Source: Ovis canadensis
Lineage: Eukaryota > Chordata > Mammalia > Artiodactyla > Bovidae
NCBI RefSeq assembly: GCF_042477335.2
Contig: NC_091246.1
Span: forward strand, 112,869,001 to 112,933,000
Direction: 5' to 3'
Length of the DNA stretch: 64,000 nt
The position numbers and the translations under genes were made by a program. Shown one piece after another: positions 43,998 through 55,091 of this stretch. How positions within the stretch are numbered: position 1 is the stretch's first letter; each line of letters starts with the position of its first letter. The notes beneath the pieces were generated by a model. That model saw only the letters and a list, made by a program, of their open reading frames with translations, searched no databases and had not been told where the DNA came from.

Positions 43998-46455
43998 ATA
44001 TACAGCCTTGACGTATGCCTTTTCCTACTTGGAACCAGTCTGTTGTTCCATGTCCAGTTCTAACTGTTGCTTCCTGACCTGCATACAGATTTTTCAAGAG
44101 GCAAGTTAGGTGGTCTGGTATTCCCATCTCTTTCAGAATTTTCCACAGTTTATTGTGATCCACACAGTCAAAGGCTTTGGCGTAGTCAAGAAAGCAGAAA
44201 TAGATGTTTTTCTGGAACTCTCTTGCTTTTTCCATGATCCAGCGGATGTTGGCAATTTGATCTCTGGTTCCTCTGCCTTTTCTAAAACAAGCTTGAACAT
44301 CAGGGAGTTCACAGTTCACGTATTGCTGAAGCCTGCCTTGGAGAATGTTGAGCATTACTTTACTAGCATGTGAGATGAGTGCAATTGTGTGATAGTTTGA
44401 GCATTCTTTTGCATTGCCTTTCTTTGGAATAGGAATGAAAACTGACCTTTTGCAGTGCTGTGGCCACTGCTGAGTTTTCCAAATTTGCTGGCATATTGAG
44501 TGCAGCACTTTCACAGCATCATCTTTCAGGATTTGAAACAGCTCAGCTGGAATTCCATCACCTCCACTAGCTTTGTTCGTAGTGATGCTTTCTAAGGCCC
44601 ACTTGACTTCACTTTCCAAGATGTCTGTCTCTAGATTAGTGATCACATCATCATGATTATCTGGGTTGTGAAGATCTTTTTTGTACAGTTCTTCTGTGTA
44701 TTCTTGCCACCTCTTCTTAATATGTTTTGCTTCTTTAGGTCCATACCATTTCTGTCCTTTATCGAGCCCATCCTTGCATGAAATGTTCCCTTGGTATCTC
44801 TAATTTTCTTGAAGAGATCTCTAGTCTTTCCCATTCTGTTGTTTTCCTCTATTTCTTTGCATTGATCACTGAAGAAGGCTTTCTTATCTCTTCTTGCTAT
44901 TCTTTGGAACTCTGCATTCAGACGTTTATATCTTTCCTTTTCTCCTTTCCTTTTTGCCTCTCTTCTTTTCACAGCTATTTGTAAGGCCTCTCCAGACAAC
45001 CATTTTGCTTTTTTGCATTTCTTTTCCATGGGAATGGTCTTGATCCCTGTCTCCTGTACAATGTCACGAACCTCATTCCATAGTTCATCAGGCACTCTGT
45101 CTATCAGATCTAGTCCCTTAAATCTATTTCTCACTTCCACTGTATAATCATAAGGGATTTGATTTAGGTCATACCTGAATGGTCTAGCAGTTTTCCCTAC
45201 TTTCTTCAATTTGAGTCTGAATTTGGTAATAAGGAGTTCATGATCTGAGCCAGAGTCAGCTCCTGGTCTTGTTTTTGTTGACTGTATAGAGCTTCTCCAT
45301 CTTTGGCTGCATAGAATATAATCAATCTGATTTTGATGTTGACCATCTGATGATGTCCATGTGTAGAGTCTTCTCTTGTGTTGTTGGAAGAGGATGTTTA
45401 CTATGACCAGTGCATTCTCTTGGCAAAACTCTATTAGTCTTTGCCCTGCTTCATTCCATATTCCAAGGCCAAATTTGCCTGTTGCTCCAGGTGTTTCTTG
45501 ACTTCCTACTTTTGCATTCCAGTCCCCTATAGTGAAAAGGATATCTTTTTTGGGTATTAGTTTTAAAAGGTCTTGTAGGTCTTCATAAAACCATTCAACT
45601 TCAGCTTCTTTAGCGTTACTGGTTGGGGCATAGACTTGGATTACTGTGATATTGAATGGTTTGCCTTGGAGATGAACAGAGATTATTCTGTCATTTTTGA
45701 GATTGCATCCAAGTACTGCATTTCAGACTCTTCTGTTGACCATAATGGCTACTCCATTTCTTCTGAGGGATTCCTGCCCACAGTAGTAGATATAATGGTC
45801 ATCTGAGTTAAATTCACCCATTCCAGTCCATTTTAGTTCGCTGATTCCTGGAATGTCAACGTTCACCCTTGCCATCTCTTGTTTGACCACTTCCAGTTTG
45901 CCTTGATTCATGGACCTGACATTCCAGGTTCCTATGCAACATTGCTCTTTACAGCATCGGATCTTGCTTCTATCACCAGTCACATCCACAGCTGGGTATT
46001 GTTTTTGCTTTGGCTCCATCCCTTCATTCTTTCTGGAGTTACTTCTCCACTGATCTCCAGTAGCATATTGGGCACCTAATGACCTGGGGAGTTCCTCTTT
46101 CAGTATCCTATCATATTGCCTTTTCATACTGTTCATGGAGTTCTCAAGGCAAGAATACTGAAGTGGCTTGCCATTCCTTTCTCCAGTGGACTACACTCTG
46201 TCAGACCTCTCCACCATGACCCGCCCGTCTTGGGTTGCACCGCAGGCATGGCTTGGTTTCATTGAGTTAGACAAGGCTGTAGTCCTAGGGTGATTAGATT
46301 GACTAGTTTTCTGTGAGTATGGTTTCAGTGTGTCTGCCCTCTGATGCCCACTTGCAACACCTACCATTTTACTTGGGTTTCTCTTACCTTGGGCGTGGGG
46401 TATCTCTTCATGGCTGCTCCAGCAAAGCACAGCCACTGCTCCTTACCTTGGATGA
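43998..46455 (-). mobile_element. BovB LINE, inverted 5' portion
   Basis: The minus strand runs from the BovB 5' region (near 46455) through the endonuclease (GTWNVRSMNQGKLEVVKQE, DIPGISELKW) and linker to the reverse transcriptase, stopping at GKGIRQGCI near 43998. Conservation is good: pieces of 137, 188 and about 220 codons are open. It abuts a sense-oriented BovB 3' end at 46456. A possible 6-bp duplication ATATAC lies at 43991-43996 and 46895-46900, enclosing both parts as one insertion. Confidence 0.9.
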
Positions 46456-46897
46456 AGGCTATGGTTTTTCCAGTGGTCATGTATGGACGTGAGAGTTGGA
46501 ATGTGAAGAAAGCTGAGTGCTGAAGAATTGATGCTTTTGAATTGTGGTGTTGGAGAAGACTCTTGAGAGTCCCTTGGACTGCAAGAAGATCCAACCAGCC
46601 AATCCTAAAGGAGATCAGTCCTGGGTGTTCTTTGGAAGGAATGATGCTAAAGCTGAAACTCCACCTCATGCGAAGAGTTGACTCATTGGAAAAGACTCTG
46701 ATGCTGGGAGGGATTGGGGGCAGGAGGAGAAGGAGATGACCGAGGATGAGATGGCTGGATGGCATCACCGACTCGATGGACATGAGTTTGGGTGAACTCC
46801 GGGAGTTGGTGATGGACAGGGAGCCCTGGCGTGCTTCAATTTATGGGGTCACAAAGAGTCAGACACGACTGAGTGACTGAACTGAACTGAACTGATA
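46456..46897 (+). mobile_element. BovB LINE, sense 3' portion of the same insertion
   Basis: Begins within the segment encoding AMVFPVVMYGRESW and runs to the ACTGAACTGAACTGA tail, in opposite orientation to 43998-46455. Between the two parts the BovB segment containing the YADD box is missing. The order (inverted 5' part, then sense 3' part) is that expected from twin-primed reverse transcription. Confidence 0.88.
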
Positions 46898-46900
46898 TAC

Positions 46901-47392
46901 TGCTGTATAAGAAACTACTCTCAAATTTAGAGGCTAAAGCAACAGCCTCAGACCTCATGTGTTTTTATCCAGAGCATTAAATGACCCTCACTGACTTTAA
47001 ATACTTGAAACGAAGTGTCCTCTACGCAGACCCAGCACTCATCTGTGGACTGGCAGATCTTTAGTCCATTTGTAAGTGGGTTAGCATCTGCACACTTTAA
47101 ATGCTCACACTTTACAGCATACTTTGACCCATTCATTGTTTCCTGCTCTTTGAGGACATGTGTGATGCCATGGTCTGTACAACAGTATTTATAGTAGCAA
47201 ACAGTAACAGCCTCAATCTCCAGGGTATGGAGTGGCCAAGTAAATTCATAGAGTTTAAAGTGGTCATAGAAAGTGATGTGAATGAAATGTTTATAATTGC
47301 ATAGGAAAAACTCTCTGTAGAATGCTAATGAAAAGAAATAATAATCATCTGTGTTTACAGTATGAATGCATTATTTAAAATGCAGCATCTTT
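46901..47392. other. Unassigned intergenic DNA
   Basis: About 490 bp with no recognised feature. Confidence 0.45.
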
Positions 47393-47697
47393 TAAAATTT
47401 ATCTATTTATTTTTTACCATGCTGGATCTTCCTTGCTGTGTGGGCTTTACTCCAGGTGGCAGTGAGCTGGGCTTCTCTCTAGCTGTGCGGGCTTCTCTTC
47501 TCTTGTTGTGAGCGCGGGCTCCAGGGCACGTGCGCTTCTGTTGCTGCGGCTCCCAGGCTCCGGAGCACAGGCTCAGTAGTTGTGCAGCACAGGCTTAGTT
47601 GTTCCGTGGTGTGTGGAATCTTCCTGGACCAGGGATTGAACCTGTGTCCCCTGCGTTGGCAAGCAGATTTTTATCCACTGCATCAACAGGGAGGCCC
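47393..47697 (-). repeat. CHR-type SINE, minus strand
   Basis: CTGGATCTTCCTTGCTGTG, CAGGCTCAGTAGTTGTGC, GACCAGGGATTGAACCTGTG and a reverse head. CAGCATCTTTT at the left (about 47383) and CAGCATTTCTTTT at the right (about 47699) look like an imperfect target duplication. Confidence 0.85.
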
Positions 47698-47811
47698 ACA
47701 GCATTTCTTTTTTTTTTAGTGATGGCAGACTGCACTGTTTTAAGTTGAGTCTATATAAATAAAAGGAAGTAAAGCCTTGATGGAAAGAGGTAGTTTGGCT
47801 TTTTTTCTCCA

Positions 47812-48361
47812 TTAGAGGGGAAGGCAGATCTGCCAGGAATATATGATGTTTAAAAGTGGCTTTGAGACTCCACCGCCTCCTCCCAGCTGACAGCCTCTGC
47901 TTCTCCTAGAGTTCTTGTTTTTTCTGCCTTGGGGAGACGTGGGGTGGGGAGCATCAGACTTGCCTGGGGAGCATTTGCTGCAACAAGCGGGGACATGGGG
48001 ACAGCTGCCCACAGCTTCAGGGGCAGCTCCCCATGAAGCCTGCCCTGGACCATGTGGCCGGAACTCCCTGGGGAAAGCAGACAGGAAGGAAGAATGTGTC
48101 AGAGGGGGAAAACGGCTGTCGGAGCAGAGAACGATTTAGATGCTGAAAAAAGGCCAGCGTGGGGGCCAGTTGCTGTCCACAGAAACCCCGGGTCCGCCCT
48201 GGCCCACTGCAGCTGGACTCACTCTTTGCTCAGCGCCTGCTATTCTGGGAAGGAATCTGCAGGGAGCTGGCACGTCTTCAGCCCCGAGGTTTCCTCTGAT
48301 GGACTGACGAGCAGGTGTTGGAGAAGCCTGTGTCAGAAATGTCACACACCCGGGGGCTCAT
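47812..48361 (+). repeat. 550-bp dispersed duplicate, copy 2
   Basis: Equals 10092-10641 shifted by 37720 with no gaps. About 20 mismatches in 550 bp, clustered in the first 60 bp. The same sharp edges as in copy 1 are seen, and flanking DNA is unrelated to that at copy 1. The open frames of 66-69 codons seen on the minus strand and 74 on the plus strand are kept in both copies, but the longer + frame is not. The class is unknown. Confidence 0.85.
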
Positions 48362-48647
48362 CTTCACTTTCTACTGGAGCCTGGGATTGTGTTTAAATGT
48401 TTTATGTGTTTCTTCATGATGAAGAGGTCAGTATATTATTGGTGACACTTTTCCATAGGGATACATAAAAATTGATTAATTCCATTGTTTATTTATGATT
48501 TGTATATTTAATACTCAGGTTATTATTACATAATTCAAACCAAAGCAAATTCAGTAGAGACGAACTCTGTTGGTAATAAAAAGTGTTGACTTTATGATAT
48601 TAAGAAAGCATAAGACTATCTTGGTGTTAAAAAAAAATTTCATCATG
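48362..48647. other. Unassigned AT-rich DNA
   Basis: Just under 300 bp with nothing recognised. Confidence 0.4.
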
Positions 48648-48745
48648 GGACTTCCTGATGGTCCAGCGGTTAAGACTCTGAGCTTCTGATGCAACTGGTA
48701 CAAGTTCAGTCCTTATTCAGGAAACCAAAATGCCACATGCTTCTT
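48648..48745 (+). repeat. tRNA-derived SINE fragment
   Basis: GGGACTTCCTGATGGTCCAG followed by GCGGTTAAGACTCTGAGC and a degenerate B box (AGTTCAGTCC). Old CHR-type SINE. Confidence 0.75.
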
Positions 48746-48924
48746 GGCAAGACCAGAAAATTCAATTACATCTCAAAAAGTAAGTCTTGAGATTCCTTAG
48801 AAATGTTAGGTAAACTCCTGAAACAATAATCACAGCATAATCAGAAAAAAAAGTAAAAAGTGAAATAGCGTAGTATTCAGCTGCTGCGCTCTTGATAGAT
48901 AATTTTCAGGAGCTGAATCACGTC

Positions 48925-49135
48925 TGTGTCTGTGTGTGTGCTCAGTTGTGTCAGGCTCTTTGTGACCCCATGGACTATAGCCTGCCAGGCTCTCTGTCCA
49001 TGGGATTCTCCAGGGAAGAATACTGGAGTGGGTTGTCGTTTCCTTCTCCAGGGGATCTTCCCTACCCGGGGATTGAACCTGAGTCTCCTGCTTGGCAGGT
49101 GGATTCTTTACCGCTGCACCATCACTGAGCTAGTG
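48925..49135 (-). repeat. Bov-tA SINE, minus strand
   Basis: CTCAGTTGTGTCAGGCTC, CCCATGGACTATAGCCTGCC and a reverse tRNA-like end (ATTCTTTACCGCTGCACC). A 251-codon + frame starting here is SINE read-through into GC-rich DNA. Confidence 0.88.
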
Positions 49136-51744
49136 ACGAAGGGGTGGCAGTCCTCACTGGCTCTCCAGGCACCAGCCCACCTTGGTGTGTTCTCAGCCCG
49201 AGGGTGCCCCCTGCCTCCACCATGGACCCACTGCCTTTACGGCTCCAGGAAGCCCCCGACCCCCGTCACTCCATCCAGCGGCAGCTGGGGCATGACTGTC
49301 ACAGGAAAGCACAGCTGTCCTGCTCTGTGCCTGTTCCCACAGCCCCTCTGTTGTCTGCAGTGTCCCGTCTCCGAAGGGCCAGGCTCCCCGGGGAGGCGGG
49401 CAGCAGCCTGGATGTGCACGTGCTTTGCGGGTGACATCGTAGCCGTGCCACCTTTCTCCAGGGTCACAGGTGTGACAGCACCGATGGTCTCATCTGAGGA
49501 GGTCCCTTCTTTCACTGAAGTGCTCATCCTGGACTCACGGATGTTGACAAAATGCCCAGTGTGTGCTGGGGGTGGATGCTGCACCGACAGACGGTGCCAG
49601 CCTGCCACCCTGGAGCGGGGCTCAGGATCTGATTGTGAGCTGAGGGCTCCACTGCCAACAAGGAGTGCAGAGACCTGGTGACCGGCCCCCTCTAATGTGT
49701 GGACACAATGCTAACGGCTTTTAGTCCTGGTTGGGTTCTGGGGACAACACGATCATTTCACCTGACTGCTGGTGTGACTTGCAAGTCACTGTCTCATGGC
49801 GGCCCCTTGCACCACATGCTATAAAACCTGCCTCCGCTGAGCTCAGTGAGCATTCCAGAGGTGCCCCCCACTCCTTCGCTGAAGAGGCCTCCTCTCGTGA
49901 CTCCTCAGTACCTGACTACCTGTGGTAGCCACAGGCACCTCCAGGCTTGTGATGTCAAGTGCTGCCTTCCTCAGCCCTGCACTCAGGATCCTGGAAAAGA
50001 GGTGCTCAGGACCCTGGGCCTGTGACCCTCTGGACTCTGCCCTCCCCGATTCGGTTGGTTAATAGCAGCACCCCACAGTGTGGAATTGGGACCAGGCTGC
50101 TTGTGGAGGGTGGGGGTGTGGGGCCGAACCTGGGGACCCACAGGTCCTGCCCTGGAGCAGGACTTGTCCTTTGTGCCCCCTGCCCTCAGTCCAGGCCAGA
50201 TGCTGGGGAGTTGGAGGAGGTACCCCGATCCCAGACCATTCAGTTACTGCCTGGGACACCCAGGGATCACCTGAGTGAACAGAAACGGGAGTTGGCAGAT
50301 TCTGTAGATGGAGTTACCGCCAGTGTGTGTGCAGGAACTCAGAGGCGTGGGGCTGCTCTCCCATCTCTCAAACCAGGTGTCCTGGCGGAGGAGGGGGCCA
50401 TGGCCAAAGAGCTGGTGGCCCTTCCGCCGCAGTCTCAGCTCCGAGGCTGGCCGCCCAGGGGCCCCGCCTGGGCATCTCCACATGTGCCTGCCCCTGGCCT
50501 GGAAGGCCTTCCCTTTGGGTGGAAGGGCTCCAGACATCTTCGCTTTGCAGATACCCAAACAGAGAGCCAGTAGCAGGCTTGTCTACATCTGCTAACCCCC
50601 AGACAGCCCTCCTGGGACATGCCTCGTCCCCTTGGGAGTCCTAGATGCCATCCAGACGTCACGCACAGCGAGGACTCCTGTCCCATCTCAGAAGACATTG
50701 CTAGGCCTGAAGGGAGTGCTCCGGGCACCCACCTTCCATACACACCCCCGGTCTAATTGGTTTAGTTTCGACGACCAAGGGACTCCTCAGAGCTCTGATT
50801 GAAGTTAAACAGTAGCACACGCCACCCTCCCACCTGCTGTGAGTGTCACCATTACTACAGGCACCAATCACGCTCTACATCACTGTAGAACATGCAGACG
50901 TCTTGGGGGAGAGGCATCAGCTATGTCTACAAACAGTTTGATGGGACACGAGCAGGGTCAACTTCCCCTGTGTCCAGAGAGAGCACTGGGGAAAGTGGAT
51001 CCAGACTGTCAGCTGCAGGCAAGGTACGGAGGAGAGCCAGCAGTGGAACGGAGAGGTGCTGACTCGGAGCTCACCCAACAGGACCCGCTTCTGGGAGGTC
51101 CCCAGGGGAGGCAGCTGGAGGGAGGGGCTGACAGAGGCGGGGTTATGATTGTCGACAAGCTGGACAAGGTCCAGGTGTGGTCACAGGAGTAGGTTGTTGA
51201 AGTGGAAAGCAAGACTAGAGCTTCCGGTGCCGTTGAAATACGCTGGATGGAAGAGGGGAAGGACTGGGTCAGGGGTTGCTGAGGTTTCCCTTCCTCAACT
51301 CATTAAAACCCCTGAACAACCACAAAATACCACACATACCGAAACACTTCCCATCTCAACAAGTGAGCCAACGGAGAAACCAGAGTGAGATCAGTTGCCC
51401 TTCAGTGAAAGGCTCTCAGCTGAGGATCTTGAAGGGTGGATCAGGTCACAGAGAAAGCTGTGGGCAGACCTGTGGCCCAGACAAGGTGTTGGATCTTGGT
51501 GCCATTTACTGCTGTGTTACCCCTCTAAGTTTATGAAATGATAAAATATTTATGAAATATTTTATGAAATGATAAAAATAATAGCGCATATCTCATGGCA
51601 TTGTTATGAAGGTTACTGTGGGAACAAATGTAAAGAGGTCAGCATATTTTGAACACACGGTGGCTTTGGCTAATGCTACATCTTATTATAACACAAAGTC
51701 CGTATTTCTGCTGCTGATAAATGCGTTATCACTTTCTGACCGTA
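49136..51744. other. GC-rich region of unknown nature
   Basis: About 2.6 kb, markedly GC-rich from 49140 to about 51480, with long overlapping open frames on both strands (for example 204 codons at 49959-50573 +). Frames open on both strands at once are a composition effect. No domain, signal peptide or splice structure is convincing and I recognise no repeat. It could be old exonic or segmentally duplicated DNA; I cannot say. Confidence 0.4.
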
Positions 51745-52130
51745 TTAGTTTACAGTATTGTGATAAAGTACAACAGACTTAGTGGTTTGAAACAGCACCC
51801 ACGCATTTCCCTACAGTTCTGCAGGTCAGCCCTACGGGGCTAAAGTCAAGGTGCAGGAGTGCTGGTCCCCGGAGGCTTTCCAGGAGAATCCGTTTCCTTG
51901 CTTTGCCAGCTTGTAGAGACAGCACTCTTTAAACTGTGGCCTGCCCTCCTCCTGACGGTCAGCAGTATGGGCCCCCCGCCCTCCGCCCCGGGCTGCTGGT
52001 CTCAGTGGGCCTCGGCCTGCAGTGGCTTGGAGCAGGGTTTCGGGTCCCCACCAGAGCCTGTGATCGGTCACTGCGGGGAGAGTGCTGAGTCTGAGCCGTT
52101 ACACCACCAGGGACCAGGGACCAGGTTTGG
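51745..52130 (-). repeat. Old LTR remnant, MaLR/MLT-like
   Basis: CCGTATTAGTTTACAGTAT, TAAAGTACAACAGACTTAG and GGGCTAAAGTCAAGGTGC resemble the MLT-type LTR also seen at 14015. Strongly diverged. The name is tentative. Confidence 0.5.
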
Positions 52131-52617
52131 CCTGTCGGCTGTGTAGAGATGAATTTCCTCATAGAGATGAAAAGTAGTGAAACTAGTAAAGTGTCTGTTA
52201 GGAGGAAAAAGAGTACCCATGGCGACACATGGGTGGGCTCAGAGACAGTCAGGCCCTCGTGGTGGTTTGGACAAGACCTGTACTTCTGCCTGATTGAATG
52301 CTACCTCATGAATCTAATTAGCTAAGGAGGACAGTTTGCCATTGTTTTAGGTAACGTGCAACAGTGGGATTCTTTTCTGTGATTTGAGAACTGAAACCTG
52401 CAGTGACATTGTTTTGTAAGCAGTCCATTTTTTCTTTTTTCAAAGAGAAATAGACCAATGAAAATTTAGAAAATTCAGTGGGGATAGCAGAAAAAGTTAC
52501 TACCCATAATCCCAGTATTCAGAAATGACTAAGAGTTGAGGATTTTTTGTTTTTGCTTTTTGGCTTTTGCACTTTTGTCTATTATGACAATCTCTATTTT
52601 AATTGAGGATAAAGAAC
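52131..52617. other. Unassigned intergenic DNA
   Basis: About 490 bp with no recognised feature. Confidence 0.45.
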
Positions 52618-53030
52618 ATTCATATTTATTTATTTATTATTATCCATTTTTGTTGGAGTTTAGTTGCTTTACAGAATTGTTTTTGCTGTGCAGTGAAGTG
52701 AATCAGCTACACATGTACATATATGCCCTCTTTTGGGGTTTCCTTCCCACTCAGGTCACCGCAGAGCACTGAGTAGAGTTCTCTGAAGTGTACACTATGT
52801 TCTCAACAGTCGTCTATTTTATACATGGTATCAAAGTGTATAAATGTCAGTTCCAGTCTCCCAGCTCCTCCCACTCCCTCTTCCCCTCTTGGGGTCCATA
52901 CATTTGTTCTCTATGTCTGTGTCTCAATTTCTGCTTTGCAAATAAGATCATCTCTATCATTTTTCTAGATTTCATGTGTAAGCGATATTATCTAATATTT
53001 GTTTGTTTCTTTCTGACCTACTGGAGCTTT
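52618..53030 (-). mobile_element. L1 3' end, minus strand
   Basis: TTTGTTGGAGTTTAGTTGC, GTGAATCAGCTACACATG and AAGCGATATTATCTAATATT: the same L1 3' region as at 33845, diverged. The next 740 bp, up to the exon at 53773, hold a T16 run near 53505 and nothing else I can name. Confidence 0.8.
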
Positions 53031-53772
53031 CCTGTGAGGTCATACAGGACCCTGCGGGAGGGAGGCCAAGCTGATCTCCAGTCTAGCCTCCCAACTCCAA
53101 GTAAATCCATCTCTGTCTTCAAAACTCAGCAGTTTGAGCCCAGAGGAAGGCCAAACTCACTAGCGTTGCTCTGTTCTTATTTGCTCTGCAGTAAATACCT
53201 CCAAGGGAAGATACTTGGCTGGTGAAATTTTAGCACTTTCAAGTTCATAAGTGTATAATACCACCTCCTTCTCATTCTGCCCCTAAAGGTTTTGGTGCAT
53301 GCCTGTCCAGTTGTTTTGTGATCTACATTATTTAAAGTGTTTGAACATTGCTGACTGCTTGCAAGCAGTGCATAAGCTGTGGTTTTTTGATAAAAACCAG
53401 TGCTACTTCCGGATGGCCTGAGATCTTCCCTACAGAGCGATCCACCCTATCTTTCCTTGTGGATGATTTGTAGCCACCATTTGGTTTTAGTATTTTTCTT
53501 TCCTTTTTTTTTTTTTTTTTGTTTTGAAGTGCGTTTGGAGAGGAAAAGAATTAGAGTGGGAAGGGAAAGTGTGGTAAATTCTGAGTTAAAGGAGACATGT
53601 ATTCAAACCCAAATTGGGGTTTGTGGATGTATTTGCAAGATGACAGTCAGGGGTCTATTTCCTGACTGTGAATCAGAACATGACCCTTTAAAGGCTTCCA
53701 TGGTGTATGTTAACCAGTGAAGCTAGTAGAGAACGGAATGATGATTTCACAGTTATCTACCCATCCTCCCAG

Positions 53773-54053
53773 GATGCTGAGCATGCGTATTTCAACTTCC
53801 AGGAACTTCGTGCTCTGAGAACGGCATTAATCCTCCATCTTCAGCATAATACCAGCATTGATGTTCAAACAGCCTTTTTTGGGTGCTGGTCACAAGAGTG
53901 GATCACTTTCCTGGAAGGCATTTGTCCGTATTTTCTGATTGTTGGTCAGTGAAGGTCAGTGCTGTACTCTTCTCTGGCCAGTCATCTGATATCCTTCGAC
54001 TTTCTGTGTACTTTATGCAGAGCAAGTACCCAAACCAGATGTTTTTCCATAAG
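53773..54053 (+). CDS. DDX60: DDX60-family exon with one-base frameshift
   Basis: Part of a DDX60/DDX60L-like gene, whose product is an interferon-inducible cytoplasmic RNA helicase of the Ski2-like superfamily 2. The exon follows CATCCTCCCAG and ends before a good donor (AAG, then GTAATTTCC). It starts in phase 0: DAEHAYFNFQELRALRTA, then SIDVQTAFFGCWSQEW, then PYFLIVGQ and a TGA at 53950. The neighbouring frame then reads KVSAVLFSGQSSD and KYPNQMFFHK up to the donor in phase 0, matching the next exon. Length 281 is one short of a multiple of three, so one base has been lost near 53945-53955. This is a true disabling mutation or an assembly error. It lies N-terminal to the helicase core. A decayed copy sits at 31693. 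DDX60 versus DDX60L cannot be decided; the symbol is provisional. Confidence 0.62.
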
Positions 54054-54356
54054 GTAATTTCCACCTGAAAGACAAACTTTTAGAATTTCACAAAGTTTTC
54101 TGTATTACATGACTTGGTTTCATTTTCACCTGTTTTATGGAAATTATCGTAGGTTTAACAGAGAGGTATAGAAATGATAACAATAAAATAAAAATGCTGT
54201 CTTCTCCTGGGCAGTTATTGTCATAACAGCAGTGCTTGGTACTTCCTGTGGATCACTTTGTTTAACCTTCACAGTGACGCTGTGAGGGAGGTGTTAGTGT
54301 CATCTGTGTTTTGCAGATCATGAAATAGATACTTGAATAAATAATCTGCCCATTGT

Positions 54357-54574
54357 GTGTGTGTCTGTGTGTAAGTTGCTCAGTCATGTCTGATTCTGTG
54401 ACCCCATGGACTGTAGCCCGCCAGGCTTCTTTGTCCGTGGGATTCTCCAGGCAAAAATACTGGAGTGAGTTGCCACTTCCTTCTCCAGAGGGATCTTCCC
54501 AACCCAGGGACTGCACTGGGTCTCCTGCACTGCAGGCAGATTCTTTACTGTCTGAGCCACCAGGGAAGCCCCAG
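54357..54574 (-). repeat. Bov-tA SINE, minus strand, in DDX60-like intron
   Basis: Complete reverse Bov-tA with a perfect target duplication CTGCCCATTGT at 54346-54356 and 54575-54585. It lies between the exons at 53773 and 57653. Confidence 0.93.
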
Positions 54575-54782
54575 CTGCCCATTGTCAACCCCAGATGAGT
54601 AATAGAGCCTGGATTTGAAAAGAGGCAGCCTAACCCCAGTGCTTCTGTCCTTAAGTGTGGCGTGTCATTCTGCCTCCACTTAGGAAGGCCAGACACACAT
54701 CCATGTACAGCAGCTCTTAATGAGACAACAACGGAGAAATTTGATGAAGAAGGAAAACATATTAAATACAACTTTTCAAAAA

Positions 54783-54968
54783 AACTGGTTCAGTGGTTAA
54801 GAATCTGCCTTGTAATGCAGGGGATGTGGATTTGATCCCAGGGCAGAGAACTAGGATCCCACGTGCTGCAAAGCAACTGAGTCCACATGCTACAACTAGA
54901 GAGTCGGTGTGCCGCAACTAATCCCTGATGTGGCCAATAAATGCACACTATTTTAAAAAGAAAATTAA
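54783..54968 (+). repeat. CHR-type SINE
   Basis: TTCAGTGGTTAAGAATCTGC, GATTTGATCCCAGGGC and AGCAACTGAGTCCACATGC, with an A-rich end. tRNA-derived, intronic. Confidence 0.8.
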
Positions 54969-55091
54969 AAAATAATTATTGGCCATGTTGTGTGGCATGT
55001 GGGGCCTTAGTTCCCAGACTAAGGATCAAACCCACGCCCCCTGCGTTGGAAGTGCAGAGGCCTTAGCAACGGACTGCTAGGGAAGTCCCTG
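54969..55091 (-). repeat. tRNA-derived SINE, minus strand
   Basis: ATGTGGGGCCTTAGTTCCC, AAGGATCAAACCCACGCCCC and GACTGCTAGGGAAGTCCCTG. It is related to the copy at 43056 and placed tail to tail with the preceding SINE, forming a short inverted arrangement. The DNA from 55092 to 56074 shows nothing more. Confidence 0.8.

Noticed and set aside
43681..44646. A 321-codon minus-strand frame with reverse-transcriptase motifs
   Set aside because: It is BovB reverse transcriptase continuing past its truncation point near 43998 into unrelated GC-rich DNA. It is not a host gene and not a complete element.
33403..46980. Similar words GCCTCAGACC(T/C)(T/C)ATG after two BovB 3' ends (about 33460 and 46947)
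   Set aside because: Only about 17 bp agree and the surrounding sequence does not align. Probably chance.
48926..49681. A 251-codon + frame
   Set aside because: It starts inside a minus-strand Bov-tA SINE and runs into GC-rich DNA that is open on several frames and both strands. No domain was recognised.
49959..50573. A 204-codon + frame in GC-rich DNA
   Set aside because: Overlapping frames on both strands are also open, a typical effect of low stop-codon frequency in GC-rich sequence. There is no family resemblance.
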